Notes: generated by a model not told the origin, from the letters alone. A DNA stretch of 64,000 nt from Manihot esculenta (GCF_001659605.2 NC_035164.2:19500000-19563999); one strand, 5' to 3'. Shown: positions 1-10,816, counted from the stretch's first letter. Made by a program: numbers and translations.

Positions 1-383
1 TAGGGTAATCCGATGTGCCTCCCATCGAATACCCGGGGTTTTGTGAGAAGTGTGAGTAGTAGGGTGGCTGAACAAATCCCGAGGCCTGAGTGCCTCCTTG
101 GGATTCTCCCATACCTTCCTCCGACATGCTAACTCCCAGACTGCCATCCCTCCTCTGCTCTACATCCATCTGGTCCCCCATGTCCTCAGACGCTTCGCCC
201 TGAACTGTTCCTCTAACTGATCTGCTCCTACCCAGATCCAGAGACCTTCTAGGGTCTCTTGCCACTCTATCTCGGTTAGACCTACTAGACATTGCCCTCG
301 GCAAATGCTGGAGGACGGGCGCTCGTGCCCTCATCCTCAGGTGGTACTCCAGTCAATCTTGCTGATCGACGAGTTCCCCTCAT
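1..383 (-). pseudogene. Element G: 5' part of gypsy gag, frameshifted, runs off the window
   Basis: Read on the minus strand, an ATG at 383 begins the same N-terminus ([15 protein letters not shown] type) as the other gypsy gag genes here. The reading continues through the Ser/Arg-rich and Gly/Pro/Tyr-rich N-terminal region until the left window edge. One extra base near 302-304 (GCAAATGC where the sister copies have GCAATGC) shifts the frame and brings TAG stops just after it, so this copy cannot make full Gag. The family role is Gag, the structural protein of the retrotransposon particle. A pyrimidine-rich CAG acceptor-like site lies at 392-400, just before the ATG. The identification as gag is secure from similarity to five other copies in the window; the rest of the gene is outside it. 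Confidence 0.85.
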
Positions 384-619
384 TCTGTTTTCTGAAAAAC
401 AGCACACATAGCACAAACATTAGCATCGTATGGTTCATGTGGGCACACATGAACCCGCATCACACATCACATATCATAGCATATCATCATGGCATATCAC
501 ATCATTAATCAAGACAGGACTCCACATCCTATCCTAGTGGACATGATCTTTCCTATTGTGCTTGACCTTCTATAACATCTATGAGCCCGACACTCTAGGT
601 CCGACCATATGAACCTAGG

Positions 620-631
620 GCTCTGATACCA
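620..631 (-). other. Element G primer binding site (initiator-Met tRNA type)
   Basis: On the minus strand this reads TGGTATCAGAGC, complementary to the 3' end of plant initiator-Met tRNA, three bases inside the LTR end. This is where minus-strand DNA synthesis is primed. Confidence 0.9.
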
Positions 632-1268
632 TTCTGTAACGACCCCAAAATCGGACCGCTACCGGCGCTAGGATCTGGGTCGACTTAAGGCCGCCGGGAC
701 CCGTAGCAAGCCTAACATGCATCCTGTAAACCTGCATAATCCCATACATGATCAACAACATACATAAAAATTAAAACTTTTCTTTCCATATACATCAACC
801 AAACTCAACCTGTGCATATGCATACTTAACATAATCATAACATTGATCCCTCAATGGGATCTCATTAGTGCCCCCAATGGGTGACACAACATATGCTGAG
901 CTGGTTTACATAAATGACATAAAATAACCAAGATCATGTATTAAAAGGGATTACAACATCTATGGTCAAGCACACCTCTAATCATCCATAAACATCATTA
1001 CATAACTATACTGTACTTAAGACATTACATTACAATTTGATCATGTCCATTGCTAGCTATTACATAAACATGACTTCTTTACTCTATCCGGACTCCCGCA
1101 CTATACCGTACCTGCAAGCCTGGGGGTAAAGGGAGAGGGGTGAGCTAAAAGCCCAGTGAGTAGGACTATAAAATATATTAACACTATGCTCCAATGAAAT
1201 GCATCATAACACAGACAATTCACATAAGGGTTGGGTGAACTTGTCACCAATTAGTCCAAGTTAACATA

Positions 1269-1455
1269 GTGCCAGGCCGTAGCATGGGGTCCTGGTCTTC
1301 CTGTCATAACATACATTACTTACCATTTCCCCAGGGCCTCCTCTGGGCTCCTGGTCTTCGAGTCTCATAACCGTGCCAGGCCGTAGAATGGGGTCCTGGT
1401 CTTTCCTTACATAGTGCCAGGCCGTAGCATGGGGTCCTGGTCTTCCTGTCATGGA
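1269..1455. repeat. Tandem repeat in G LTR with CCAGG...CCTGG arms
   Basis: Three similar units begin GTGCCAGGCCGTAG and end GGGTCCTGGTCTT, at about 1269, 1372 and 1410. Each unit carries inverted CCAGG and CCTGG arms and could fold as a hairpin. Comparable units occur at the same LTR position in all the other gypsy elements here. Confidence 0.8.
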
Positions 1456-2558
1456 CTAATTGGGTCATCCAACATTCACCCACATCAACAACAATCGATG
1501 CAATGCGGCATATTCGTGGAAACTAATGCAATCATCCTATTGCATAATCGTGATGCATGAAACATGATAAAACATTTAATTTAAAAGATTAAGTTTAGTT
1601 CCACTCACCTCTGGCTAACTCTGACAACACCGAAGCAGCTGAACTCACTGCTGGGGTCCTCGGTTCCTCGGGTCCAAACCTACACAGGTGGACTCAAATG
1701 AGGGACCAAACATACCTGAACATATCTCTAAACTACTCCCCAAAAACCCCCTAAAACATCATGAAACAACCATACAAAAACATGCAAGGAAGGCCTGGAC
1801 AAGGCACTTTCGGCGGCAGGTTCGGCGGCCGAAAGTCCCTCCAGAGCCGAAAGTCAGGCAGGTTCGGCGGCCGAAACTCCCAGACAGAGACGAAACTCAT
1901 GCATGTTCGGCGGCACCTTCGGCGGCCGAAACTGCCAGACAGAGACGAAAGTCTCCTTTCGGGGACAGCTTTGGCAGCCGAAAGGCTGCCTCCCCAGCCA
2001 TGTTCGGCGGCCGAAAGTCCTTCGGCTGCCGAACCTGGTTTCTGGAAAAGGGCAGAAACTTGGCTCCCTATGCACATTTCGCCTCCAAACCTTTCCAACA
2101 TGTATCAAACCTATTCTACAACACACAAACACAAGCATACATGTTCCTAGGGGCCTCAAACCAACATAAACCCCATCTACAACACATCAAGAAGCTCACA
2201 TTGTTCATGAACATACATTTAAACCCATAAACTCCAAAAGCATAACCATAGCCTAAACATGCATTCTAACCCATAGATCTACTGAAAACTTACTTAAAAC
2301 ATGCAATGAGCTCAAGATCGGCTCTTACCTCTTGAAGATCGAGAGAGAGACGACCTAAACTCGAAGTTGGGAGAAATTGGGTTCTTGAACCTCCAAGCTC
2401 CAAAACTTTGCTCAAAAGCTCAAATCTTCAAAACAAAGTGAAAACAAGTGAAAACCTTGAAAGATTTAGAGGAAAGGCGTCGAAAAAGGGGTGAGGGGCG
2501 GCGGAGACTCACCTTGGCCGAAAATGGGGAAAAAGCTCGCCCGTTTTCGGCTAAGGGA

Positions 2559-2569
2559 CCCTTTTATAG
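2559..2569 (-). promoter_or_regulatory. Element G LTR TATA box
   Basis: Reads CTATAAAAGG on the minus strand, directly downstream of the GGCCGCC palindrome cluster and in the same relative place as in the LTRs of B and E. It is probably the core promoter for genomic RNA. Confidence 0.65.
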
Positions 2570-2905
2570 TGGCTGGCCAGACCACGTTCGGGGGCCGAAT
2601 GTGCCTCCGCATGCATGCCATGTTCGGCGGCCGAACCTGGACTTCCCTCACTTATGCTTTCGGGGGTCTAAAGCACACCCGCAACGCATGCATGTTCGGC
2701 GGTCGAACTTGAGGTTCGGCGGCCGAACCTGAGTTTTCCTCTAATGCTATTTTCATGCAAAAACTCATTTTCTTTCATGCTTAAAACATAAAACACATTA
2801 AAACATTGCATAAAAACATGGTTTTACCCTACTAGAGGCTTCCGACATCCGAGATTCCACCGGACGGTAGGAATTCCGATACCGGAGTCTAGCCGGGTAT
2901 TACAA

Positions 2906-4041
2906 AATGCACATGCATTCTCTAGTTCTGTTGATGAGTCTGCACTTTGGCATAGAAGATTTGGACACTTCAACTTTCATGCACTTAAACACATGTATGA
3001 CAAGTGTTTAGTTCAAAACATGCCTGTTGTGCTTTCCACAAATGAAGTGTGTGATGTGTGTCAATTTGGAAAGCAAACCAGAATTCCTTTTCCTATTAAT
3101 CAATCATGGAGGGCAGTAGAGAAGTTGCAGCTTGTTCACAGTGATGTTTGTGGTCCCATGAGTTCTCCTTCACTCAATGGGAGCAAGTACTTTGTCCTTT
3201 TCATGGATGATTTTTCCAGGTTCTGTTGGGTGTATTTCTTGCAACAAAAATCAGAAGAGCTACGGATGTTTCAAAAGTTCAAAGCTGCAGCTAAGAATCA
3301 ATGCAACTCAAAAATCAAAATACTCAGAACTGATAATGGAACTGAGTACGCTAACAAGAATTTTAGTAAGGTTTGTGAAGAGGCAGGAATTTAGCATCAA
3401 TTTACAACTAGTTATACTCCACAGCAGAATGGAGTAAGTGAGAGAAAAAACAGGACTGTTATGGAGATGGCTAGATGCTTAATATTTGAAAAAAAATTAC
3501 CAAAAAAATTCTGGGCTGAGGCAGTAAATACATCGGTCTATCTATTGAATAGACTACCAACGAAGGCTTTAAAAGAACAAACTCCTTTTAAAGCTTGGTT
3601 TGGAGTTAAACCTTGCATTGAATATTTAAAAGTCTTTGGGAGCATATGCTATGCTCATATTCCAGCTGTGAAAAGAGATAAGTTGGATCACAAGTCTAAG
3701 GTTGGGATTTTTCTGGGCTATGGCAGCAATGTAAAAGGATATAAGGTATTCAACATGGAGACAAAGAGTGTAATAGTTTACAGAGATCTGAAAGTGGATG
3801 AAGAAGCTTACTGGGATTGGAAAAAGGCACAAGTGGAACTTATGAACAATAATCAAATTCAGAGAGTTGATTCTCTCAATCGAGAACCAGCTCATGAACA
3901 AGAAGATGCAGATTATGGAAGTGACACAGATTCAGATTTTGCAGTTAGAGGTACCACGTCTTTAGAAGAAATTTACGAGAGGTCTAATATAGCCTTGTTG
4001 GAGCCAACAAGTCTAGAAGAGGCAATGCAATCTCCAAATGG
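2906..4041 (+). pseudogene. Ty1/copia integrase region, interrupted
   Basis: This is the 3' part of a copia polyprotein whose 5' part was cut off by insertion of element G at 2904/2905. The order seen is pre-integrase zinc motif (LWHRRFGH about 2945, CDVCQFGK about 3050), integrase core with HSDVCGPM (about 3140) and ILRTDNGTEYA (about 3330), then PQQNGVSERKN (about 3420), followed by the variable region up to RT. The enzyme joins retrotransposon DNA to the host chromosome. The frame is broken by a TAG at 3392-3394 and by a one-base frameshift near 4038, after which RT-RNase H continues in another frame. This integrase could not be made from the same polyprotein, so the copy is dead. Confidence 0.92.
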
Positions 4042-5538
4042 ATGAATGCAATGCAAGAAGAGCTGAAAATGATCAATAAAAATGAAACGTGGAACTTGGT
4101 TGACAGACCAAGAAACAAGAAGGTAATTGGTGTAAAGTGGGTTTATAGAACCAAACTCAACTCAGATGGTTCTATAAATAAGCACAAAGCAAGATTAGTT
4201 GTGAAAGGCTATTCACAACAGTTTGGAGTGGATTACACAGATACCTTTGCTCTAGTAGCAAGGTATGATACAATAAGACTTCTCATTGCCTTGGCTGCTA
4301 AAAAATGTTGGAAGATTTATCAGCTTGATGTGAAATCTGCATTTCTAAATGGTCATTTACAAGAGGAGATTTTTGTAGAGCAACCACCTGGTTTCATTAA
4401 GAAGGGACAAGAAGATAAAGTTTTCTTCCTCAAGAAAGCTTTATATGGGTTGAAACAGGCCCCTAGAGCCTGGTACAGCAGAATGGATGATCATTTGTTG
4501 AAATTGGGTTTTACAAGAAGTTCTAGTGAAGCAACATTGTATGTTAAAGCAGAGAATGAAGATTTGCTAATTGTTTCCTTGTATGTGGATGGCCTTTTGA
4601 TCACAGGAAGTAGCAATAAGTTGGTACAACAATTCAAGAATGAAATGCAGTCTGTATTTAAGATTACTGATCTTGGAGAAATGACCTTCTTCCTTGGATT
4701 GGAGGTTCATCAAACAAGTCATGGAACCTTCATTTGTCAAGAAAAATATGCAAATGAAGTACTTAAGAAGTTTGGGATGGAAAATTGCAGTAGTATCAAC
4801 ACTCCTTTGGCCCAAAATGAGAAATTGAGCAAGGAAGATGATTCAGAAAAAATAGATTCAGAAATTTACAGAAGTGTAATTGGATGTCTATTGTATTTAG
4901 CAGCTTCCAGACCTGATATTATGTTTGTAACCAGCCTATTATCTAGGTTCATGCATAATCCTAGCCAAAGGCACTTCAAGGCTGCAAAAAGGGTTCTCAG
5001 GTATGTGAAGGGAACCAGTAATTTGGGCATTTGGTTCAAGGCTGGTCAAGAAGTGAAGCTTATTGGGTATATAGACAGTGATTGGGGAGGCTCAGTTGAT
5101 GACATGAAGAGCACCTCAGGATTCATGTTCTCTATTGGTTCAGGAGCTGTTAGCTGGAGTTCAAGAAAGCAGGAAGTGGTAGCTCAGTCTACAGCAGAAG
5201 CAGAATACATTTCTGCTGCTGCTGCTATGAATCAGGCCATTTGGCTTAGAAAGATTATGAAAGATTTGAAGCAGGAACAAAGGGAAGCTACTGTGATCTT
5301 CTATGATAATCAGTCAGCTATAGCAATGGCAAAAAACCCAGTTTTTCATGGTAAAACCAAACACATCAAGATCAAATTTCATTTTATTAGAGAAGCAGAG
5401 AAAGAAGAAGAAGTGAAGCTCATTCATTGTGATTCTGAAGTTCAAGTTGCTGATCTCTTAACCAAAGGATTGCCTAAAATCAGATTTGAAACATTAAGGA
5501 GGAGCCTTGGTGTTTCCAGCAAAAATGTCGAGGAGTGA
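4042..5538 (+). pseudogene. Ty1/copia reverse transcriptase and RNase H, open frame
   Basis: An open frame of 498 codons carries the complete copia RT and RNase H block. RT motifs are VKWVYRTKLNSDGS near residue 29, YQLDVKSAFLNG (about 92-103), the YGLKQAPRAWY block (about 133-143), and the catalytic box, which reads YVDG instead of the usual YVDD (about residue 182). That loss of a metal-binding Asp should inactivate polymerisation. RNase H motifs are YIDSDW, TAEAEY, DNQSAI and KTKHI, ending LTKGLP near residue 478. There is no real start codon here; the frame is the downstream remainder of the broken polyprotein. The reading frame has decayed less than the integrase half. Copia membership is certain; the lineage is not assigned. 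Confidence 0.92.
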
Positions 5539-5800
5539 AGATGGCAGTGACATTTTTGCTGCTGCAAGTATCAGAAAATTATGTCCTTTTTTTGTTTATT
5601 ATCTTTGCTTTACTTGTAATCTTAGCATGGCATGGTGAAGCATGGCCTAAGTGTTGTTTAGGTGAAAGTATACTAGCTAAGTATGGGAAAGTTACTGCTG
5701 CTACAGTATTTTAACATGTGACTAGCAGCTTTTTGCTTTTGTTTAAATATTTGTAATGTTACAGCAATGAATCAGATTTTTCTCTTAACTTCTTTGTCCT
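5539..5800 (+). other. Copia 3' untranslated region and probable 3' LTR, boundary unresolved
   Basis: After the copia stop codon comes a purine-rich stretch (GAGGAGTGAAGATGGCAG) and then about 250 AT-rich bases before LINE-like coding begins. A short 3' LTR starting near TGACATTT (about 5552) is plausible, but its partner LTR is outside the window, so neither the LTR edges nor the copia/LINE junction can be fixed. Confidence 0.4.
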
Positions 5801-6069
5801 AAAGCCAATAGAAGTATTCAAGGCTATTAGTCAAATTCCAAAGCATCGGGTCCGAATGGTTTTCATGCAGCTTTTTTATCAGAATTCTTAGATAATGGTG
5901 GGTGATCAAGTTATTAATTTTGCAATTTATACCCTTAAGGGTTATCTACTGTCAAAGGAGGTTAATGAAACAACACTCATCCCAAAAGTTCCAAATCCAT
6001 AATTGATTTCACAATTTAGACCCATTAGCTTATGCAATGTGTTATATAAGCTTGTTATAAAAGTTCTGG
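5801..6069 (+). pseudogene. LINE (L1-like) reverse transcriptase, left fragment
   Basis: Translation in shifting frames gives typical plant LINE RT N-terminal blocks: EVFKAISQIPK, then GPNGFHAAF, LIPKVPNP, ISQFRPISLCNVLYK and IKVL. At least one frameshift (about 5895) and a stop (TAA near 6001) disrupt it. The coding breaks off at 6069, where gypsy element C begins, and resumes at 60280. The upstream endonuclease and ORF1 are not present between the copia and this fragment. Confidence 0.85.
6065..6069. other. Target site duplication TCTGG, left copy (element C)
   Basis: TCTGG lies immediately before the LTR terminus TGTAAC at 6070. The identical pentamer follows the opposite terminus at 60280-60284. 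A 5-bp duplication is normal for Ty3/gypsy integrases and proves that 6070-60279 is one insertion unit with later insertions inside it. Confidence 0.95.
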
Positions 6070-6298
6070 TGTAACGATCCGGAATCCGGACCGCTACCGG
6101 CGCTAGGATCCAGATCGGCATAAGGCCACCGGGACCCGTAGCAAGCCTGACATACATCCTGTAAACCTGTTTAATCCCATACATGATCAACAATTACATA
6201 AAAATTTTGAACTTTCTCATTCATTTCCAAACTTAACCTGTGCATGCACAACTCATAAACATAAACATCAACCCCACACTGGAGTCCTCAACAATGCT
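6070..6298 (-). repeat. Element C 3' LTR, outer piece
   Basis: First 229 bases of the left LTR of C (the U5-side end on the minus strand, beginning TGTAACGATCC). It breaks at ATGCT (6294-6298), where element B inserted, and continues at 23989. The match is the start of C's other LTR at 31030. Confidence 0.92.
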
Positions 6299-6627
6299 TG
6301 TAATACCCGGCTAGACTTCGGTATCGGAATTCCTACCGTCCGGTGGAATCTTGGATGTCGGAAGCCTCTAGTAGGGTAGAAACATGTTTTCATAAAATGT
6401 TTTAAGGTATTTCATGGTTTTAAGTATGAAGATTTAATGAGTTTTTGCATGAAAAGTTTTTGGAGGAAAACCCAGGTTCGGCCGCCGAAAGTCAAGTTCG
6501 GCCGCCGAACATGCATGCATTTTGGAGGCACGTTAGGCCCCCGAAAGCATGAGTGAGGGAAGCCCAGGTTCGGCCGCCGAAAGTCAAGTTCGGCCGCCGA
6601 ACATGGCATGCATGCGGAAGCACTTTC
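6299..6627 (+). repeat. Element B 5' LTR, piece 1
   Basis: Starts TGTAATACCCGGCTAGAC and holds four to five GGCCGCC-type palindromes (6476-6605) and CATGCATG motifs. It is cut at CTTTC (6623-6627) by element A. The rest, including the TATA box, resumes at 15409. Confidence 0.93.
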
Positions 6628-6935
6628 TGTAATACCCGGCTAGCTTCAGACATCGGAATTCCTACCGTCCGGGGGAGTTCGAGGATGTCAGAGGTCTCTG
6701 GAAGGGTAAGAGAAAGTTTTCTAAAATATGTTCAAGTGTTTTAAAGGTTTAGCGTAGAAACGGATTAAGTTTTGAAGAGATATGGCCAAGGAGGCATTTT
6801 GCCATGTTCGGCCCCCTAAGGTTAAGTTCGGCCGCCTAAAGTTCCCTAGTTTCGGCCCCCGAAGGTTAAGTTCGGCCGCCGAAGGTTGCATAGTTTTGCA
6901 TGCGATTCGACAGCCGAACCTGAGGCGGTTGCTCA

Positions 6936-6945
6936 TCTATAAGGG
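6936..6945 (+). promoter_or_regulatory. Element A LTR TATA box
   Basis: TCTATAAGGG lies a few bases downstream of the palindrome cluster, matching the TATA position in B and E. The copy in the 3' LTR is at 13435-13444. Confidence 0.6.
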
Positions 6946-7976
6946 CACCGAGTGGCAGAAAAAGGAGGAGGTTTCTTCTCTCCTTCTGACCTAGGTGAGG
7001 TCTTGATCTCCTTAAAGTATTTTCATGGTTTTGCTTCAAATCTTTCACGGTTTTAATGAGTTTTACCCTTGTTTTGAAGAGTTGTGAGCTTGAAACAAGG
7101 TTTTGGAGTTTGAAGCTTTTGAAGCTTGGCTTCTCCATATCTTTGAGTTTGGATCATCTCAGCCTTTGTTCTTCAAGAGGTAAGTGTTGATCCATGGTTC
7201 TTATGATGTTTTTATGAGTTTTGTAAAGGGAAAAGGGAGCTAGGCATGAGTTTGCATGAGATGTGCATCATAGGGTTTATGAAGCCTTTATGTTTGATGT
7301 GTGTCTTGTGAGCTTGTTGTTGGAGTTTAAAGTTATTTGAAGCTCCCTTAGGCTTGTTGAAGTGTTTATGCATGTTTTAGAAGGGTTAAATGCATGTGTT
7401 GAGGTCTGAACAGGTGATGGAGGGACTGGCAGGCGTCCTTGTGCACGAAACTGAGTTCTGGCTAAACTCAGGTTCGGCCCCCGAAAGTCCAAGTTAGGCC
7501 GCCGAACATGCCTGACTTTCGTCTCTGGAGGAGACATTCGGCCGCCGAAGGTGCTGCCGAAGGTGCCCTGTCCAGCCTTCCTTTGCTTGTTTTGCATGCA
7601 TGTTTTGTGATGTTTTAGAGGGTTTTTGGAGAGATGTTCATAGTTATGTTAGAGTATGTTTGGTACCTCATTTACGTCCATCTGTGTAGGATTGGACCGA
7701 GGAACCGAGGAGGCTCCAGAGTTAGAGTTGGCCCAGAGTTAGCCAGCATTGGCTAGAGGTGAGTGGAACTAAACTACATATTTTCTCTTGCGAAATGACA
7801 CGATTCTAGCATGATCCATGCATCATAAACTGCCATGTTATGTATTAGGTTGTATTGCATTAGACTTCACGACGATGATGCATTGCATATACGTTGTTGT
7901 TTATGTGGATGAATGTTGGATGATCCTTAGCCCTTGACAGAGAGCAGATACAGATTTATGGCATGAGATAGCCATA

Positions 7977-8165
7977 CCAGGTCGCCCCTGGATAGTCCAG
8001 GTCGCTCCTGGTACTATGAGTGAGACAGCTGGGCTGTCAAATCAGAGTTAAGTGTAGACCAGGTGAGACCTCGTCTCCTTGGCACAGTTGGTCATGTTAT
8101 GATATCAGAGCAGAGATAAGAGTAGACCAGGTGATGACATCGTCTCCCTGGCACAGTTGGTCAGA
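7977..8165. repeat. CCAGG/CCTGG tandem repeats in A LTR
   Basis: Successive units hold CCAGGTCGCCCCTGG, CCAGGTCGCTCCTGG, then two longer units running from GTAGACCAGGTGA to GGCACAGTTGGTCA. The A version is more diverged than those of B and E but sits in the same place. Confidence 0.75.
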
Positions 8166-8907
8166 TTATCACATGTAGTTGAGGGCTATTGGTGACAAGT
8201 TCATCCTTGAGATGATATGTTTGTGATGTGATGCATTTCATGAAAGCATGTAATGAATGAACTGTTTTTATTGTTCCTCCTCACTGGGCTGTAGTAGCTC
8301 ATCCCACTCCCTTAACCCCAGTTTTGCAGGTTCTGAGATAGCTATGGGAAGTTAAAGTCAGCAAGAGTACAGAGGGAAGATATGCATGAATGTATGGTTG
8401 TAATAAAGTAGTGGACATGATGTAACTCAAAGATTAGTGGTAATGTAATGTGTATAGATATGTACTGTTGTCTACTGGATAGACTTGTGCTTTTCCTAGT
8501 ATCCTTGCTATAGTGTGATGTATGATTAATCCCTTGTACATGAATCCTGTTTTACGTTTCTTGATGAGAAATGTGTGAGTTAGGCTTAATGTATGGCTTT
8601 GATGTGATACCAGTGGATTGTGTTACAGAGTAAAAGGGTTTCAATCCCTTGATCCACAGCAGATAGTAGTCCCTGGTATAGGCCCTGAGGGCCATTTCAG
8701 ATTGCTATGTCTGAGTAGCAGTAGTTAAGCCTACAAAGTTTTACAGGATTGTTGAGTATCTTTGTATCATGTATGGGATTTATCAGGTACACAGAGAGTA
8801 TTGTCGGCTTGCTACGGATCCCGGCGGCCTTAAGCCGATCTGGATCCTAGTGCCAGTGATGGTTCGGACCGTTACTGAGTGGTACCGGTTTCCGGGTCGT
8901 TACAGAT

Positions 8908-8919
8908 TGGTATCAGAGC
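8908..8919 (+). other. Element A primer binding site
   Basis: TGGTATCAGAGC starts three bases after the 5' LTR and is complementary to initiator-Met tRNA. It is intact, so A could still be reverse transcribed if enzymes are supplied in trans. Confidence 0.92.
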
Positions 8920-9283
8920 ATAGGGCCTCTAGAGTACGATGTGCTGAGTCAGTATTCTCCGGGATCAGAGCTATCTCACATCGGAAAGAGCTTAAGATGT
9001 CAGATTTGTAGATCTTCGAGTACGGTGTGTTGAGCGAAGATGCTCAAGGATCAGATTCCCACATCGGAAAGAGGTGTTGTCTTGTATAGGAAGGAAAGCA
9101 CAATAAGTTAAAATCATGTCCACTAGGATAGGATGTGGAGTCCTGTCTTGCATGCTGATGTGAAATGCCATGATGAGTTGCATGTGCATTATTGATATGT
9201 TTGATATGTGTTAAGGATTCATGTGTTTTCACATGGATCATTTGATGATATTGTGTGTGCTGTTGTGCTTTTTCAGAGGCAGG

Positions 9284-10816
9284 ATGAGAGGAACTCGTCG
9301 ATCTGCTAGATTGACAGGAGCTCCGCCGGAGGATGAGGACATGGATGCTCATCTCCCCGTTCTGCAAAGGGCAACATCAGATAGTTTAAGCAGAGAAGGT
9401 ACATCAAGGGACCCTAGAAGGTCTGTTGATGAGAGTAGAAGGGGCGTTGTTCAGAGTAGTATGTCAGGGTATCGGAGAGAAGGAGAGGAGAATGAGCAGA
9501 GTCGAGATGATAGCTTTAGTAGAAGTAGGTTGGGAGGAGATATGGGTGAGTCCCAAGGAGGCACTCAGGCCTCGAGGTTTGTTCCACCTCAGTATCCACC
9601 CTATCAGTGGGGGGCAGAGTACCCGATGAGAGGTACATCAGAGTTTCCTAGATATAACCCATATCCCACCTTTATGCCTTATCCTTCCTTTTACCCGTCA
9701 TATCCACAGTATACCATGTTTCCACCCTTCTTTGGTTACCCAGGGTCAGTAAACCCTAACCTAGGGCATGTTGCATCTCCTCCACCACCAGGAGAACCAG
9801 TAGCCCCAATTGTCCAAACACCCAAGCCTAGTTCACCTGGGGAAAGTATGGTGCAGATGACAGCTTATTTGAGGTTGGATGTTCCCAAATTTGAGACTGG
9901 TGATGACCCTGTTGAGTATCTTAGAATGGTTAAGCTGATAACCGATGAGTTGGGAGCTAATGAGAGTAGAGCCATACAGATGGCAGGGGTTACATTGAAA
10001 TGTGAGAAGGCAAGGGAATGGTTCAACCAGTATGTGGACCCGAGGGTAGAAAGCTTATCCTGGGAGCAGTTTGCTACAGAGTTTACAGGATGGGTTTGTC
10101 CAGATAGCCCAAGGGAGCGTAAGGAGAGTGAATTTGCGCAGCCTGAGCAGACAGAAAACATGAGTGTAGAAACTTATCCAGAGACTAGTGATCGTTTTCC
10201 TTTGGGTGAGGCTGCTGCAAAGAATAAAAAGAAAGTGAGAGGCCTGAAAGGGTCAAAGAAAAGAGAGTTTTGGAATAGGGTAAAGTTTGGCATAGGTTGT
10301 CGTGAGGGTTCGAGTTCTGGTTGGGATAGTTCTAGATGTGTGAAGTGCGGTAGGAGGCACAAAGGCGTATGTCGGGCTGGGACAACAGCATGTTTCAGGT
10401 GCGGACAGGAGGGGCACATGGCACGAGAGTGTCCCATGACGGTCATGTCAGCACAGTTCCCACAGACATCCGCAGACAATATAATTCCACCAGAAGCTCC
10501 AACCAGAGATAGAGAAAGAGAGGTAGTCCCTTCTTCAGGAGGTTCCTTAAGTGGAAGTCCGTTAGTTCCGGCTCAGATTTTCACCCAGGATCAGCCAGAG
10601 ACAGACACACGGAACACAGTGGTGCCAGGTAAACTCACTTTTGAGTGTTCTGATGTGTATAGACTATCAGTTGATGTGAAAATAGTAAAGTGTAATAGAG
10701 TGAGATGGTCAGAGACGAGTGAGTCGTTAAAGGGTAGTGCGCCGGGAAAGAACTCGAGAGCAATAGCCGTGGCTTATAGAAATCCAAGTAGAGAGAGAGT
10801 GAGCTCTCATCTCTGA
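9284..10816 (+). CDS. Element A Gag-like protein (shortened, zinc-knuckle)
   Basis: A 510-residue open frame. I start it at the ATG giving [12 protein letters not shown], conserved in all copies here, rather than the ATG 63 bases upstream, which would lie in the predicted intron. The N-terminal half has Arg/Ser-rich and Pro/Tyr-rich segments, then the Gag core (TAYLRLDVPKFETGDD near residue 190 to about 300). Relative to D and E an in-frame deletion of about 80 residues removes the second half of the Gag core. A CX2CX3HX3C motif and a canonical knuckle, [14 protein letters not shown], follow near residues 350-385. The C-terminus diverges where protease should start and lacks the DPGAS active site. 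It may coat RNA in the particle; whether it assembles is unknown. Confidence 0.8.
   Translation: MRGTRRSARLTGAPPEDEDMDAHLPVLQRATSDSLSREGTSRDPRRSVDESRRGVVQSSMSGYRREGEENEQSRDDSFSRSRLGGDMGESQGGTQASRFVPPQYPPYQWGAEYPMRGTSEFPRYNPYPTFMPYPSFYPSYPQYTMFPPFFGYPGSVNPNLGHVASPPPPGEPVAPIVQTPKPSSPGESMVQMTAYLRLDVPKFETGDDPVEYLRMVKLITDELGANESRAIQMAGVTLKCEKAREWFNQYVDPRVESLSWEQFATEFTGWVCPDSPRERKESEFAQPEQTENMSVETYPETSDRFPLGEAAAKNKKKVRGLKGSKKREFWNRVKFGIGCREGSSSGWDSSRCVKCGRRHKGVCRAGTTACFRCGQEGHMARECPMTVMSAQFPQTSADNIIPPEAPTRDREREVVPSSGGSLSGSPLVPAQIFTQDQPETDTRNTVVPGKLTFECSDVYRLSVDVKIVKCNRVRWSETSESLKGSAPGKNSRAIAVAYRNPSRERVSSHL

Larger units (their letters stand above)
392..2328 (-). other. Element G candidate two-intron leader
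   Basis: Minus-strand splice-like sites occur in order: donor AAGAG|GTAAG (intron starts 2328), acceptor TGTGTAG|G (intron 1 ends 1680), mini-exon 1609-1679, donor AGAG|GTGAGT (intron 2 starts 1608), acceptor TTTTTCAG (ends 392), then the gag ATG at 383. The same order recurs in A, B, C and D. Splicing is inferred, not shown; it would remove the PBS from gag mRNA. Confidence 0.5.
635..2904 (-). repeat. Element G 5' LTR (Ty3/gypsy, Tekay/Del-like)
   Basis: A 2270-bp LTR running on the minus strand from TGTAATACCCGGCTAG (at 2904) to GTTACA (at 635). Going downstream it has palindromic GGCCGCC-type motifs (2584-2730), a TATA-like box, a second palindrome cluster (1808-2050), a conserved mini-exon-like block (1609-1679) and three copies of a CCAGG...CCTGG repeat (1269-1455). 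Base 2905 onward is copia coding sequence, so the element inserted into a copia retrotransposon. The expected 5-bp duplication would be AAATG (2905-2909), but its partner is outside the window. Confidence 0.92.
6628..8904 (+). repeat. Element A 5' LTR
   Basis: 2277 bp, TGTAATACCC...GTCGTTACA. Contents in order: GGCC palindrome cluster (6806-6920), TATA-like TCTATAAGGG (6936-6945), donor-like AAGAG|GTAAGT (7179/7180), second palindrome cluster (7471-7565), mini-exon-like block (7690-7758), CCAGG/CCTGG repeats (7977-8165). Confidence 0.95.
7180..9276 (+). other. Element A candidate two-intron leader
   Basis: Donor AAGAG|GTAAGT at 7179/7180; acceptor CTGTGTAG|G ending at 7689; mini-exon 7690-7758 (69 nt); donor AGAG|GTGAGT at 7758/7759; acceptor CTTTTTCAG ending at 9276, eight bases before the gag ATG at 9284. 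Removing both introns would delete the second palindrome cluster, the CCAGG repeats, the LTR end and the PBS. Conservation of these sites in A, B, C, D and G is the evidence; splicing itself is inferred. Confidence 0.5.

Noticed and set aside
305..508. Small plus-strand protein near the left edge
   Set aside because: Antisense to the frameshifted gag start and leader of element G; no independent support.
620..631. tRNA gene fragments suggested by tRNA-complementary sequence
   Set aside because: Only a 12-base primer binding site match; no cloverleaf around it here or at the other elements.
1688..2230. Open frames rich in FGGR, RRPN and SAAE residues in the LTRs (also near 24806, 32084, 50701 and 58283)
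   Set aside because: They arise from reading GGCCGCC/TTCGGC palindromes in several frames on both strands. They do not match known proteins and lie in LTR promoter or leader sequence.
9221..9283. Upstream ATG extending element A's gag by 21 residues (similar extensions in B, D and E)
   Set aside because: The extra residues differ between copies and lie in the pyrimidine-rich acceptor region; conservation starts at MRGTRR.
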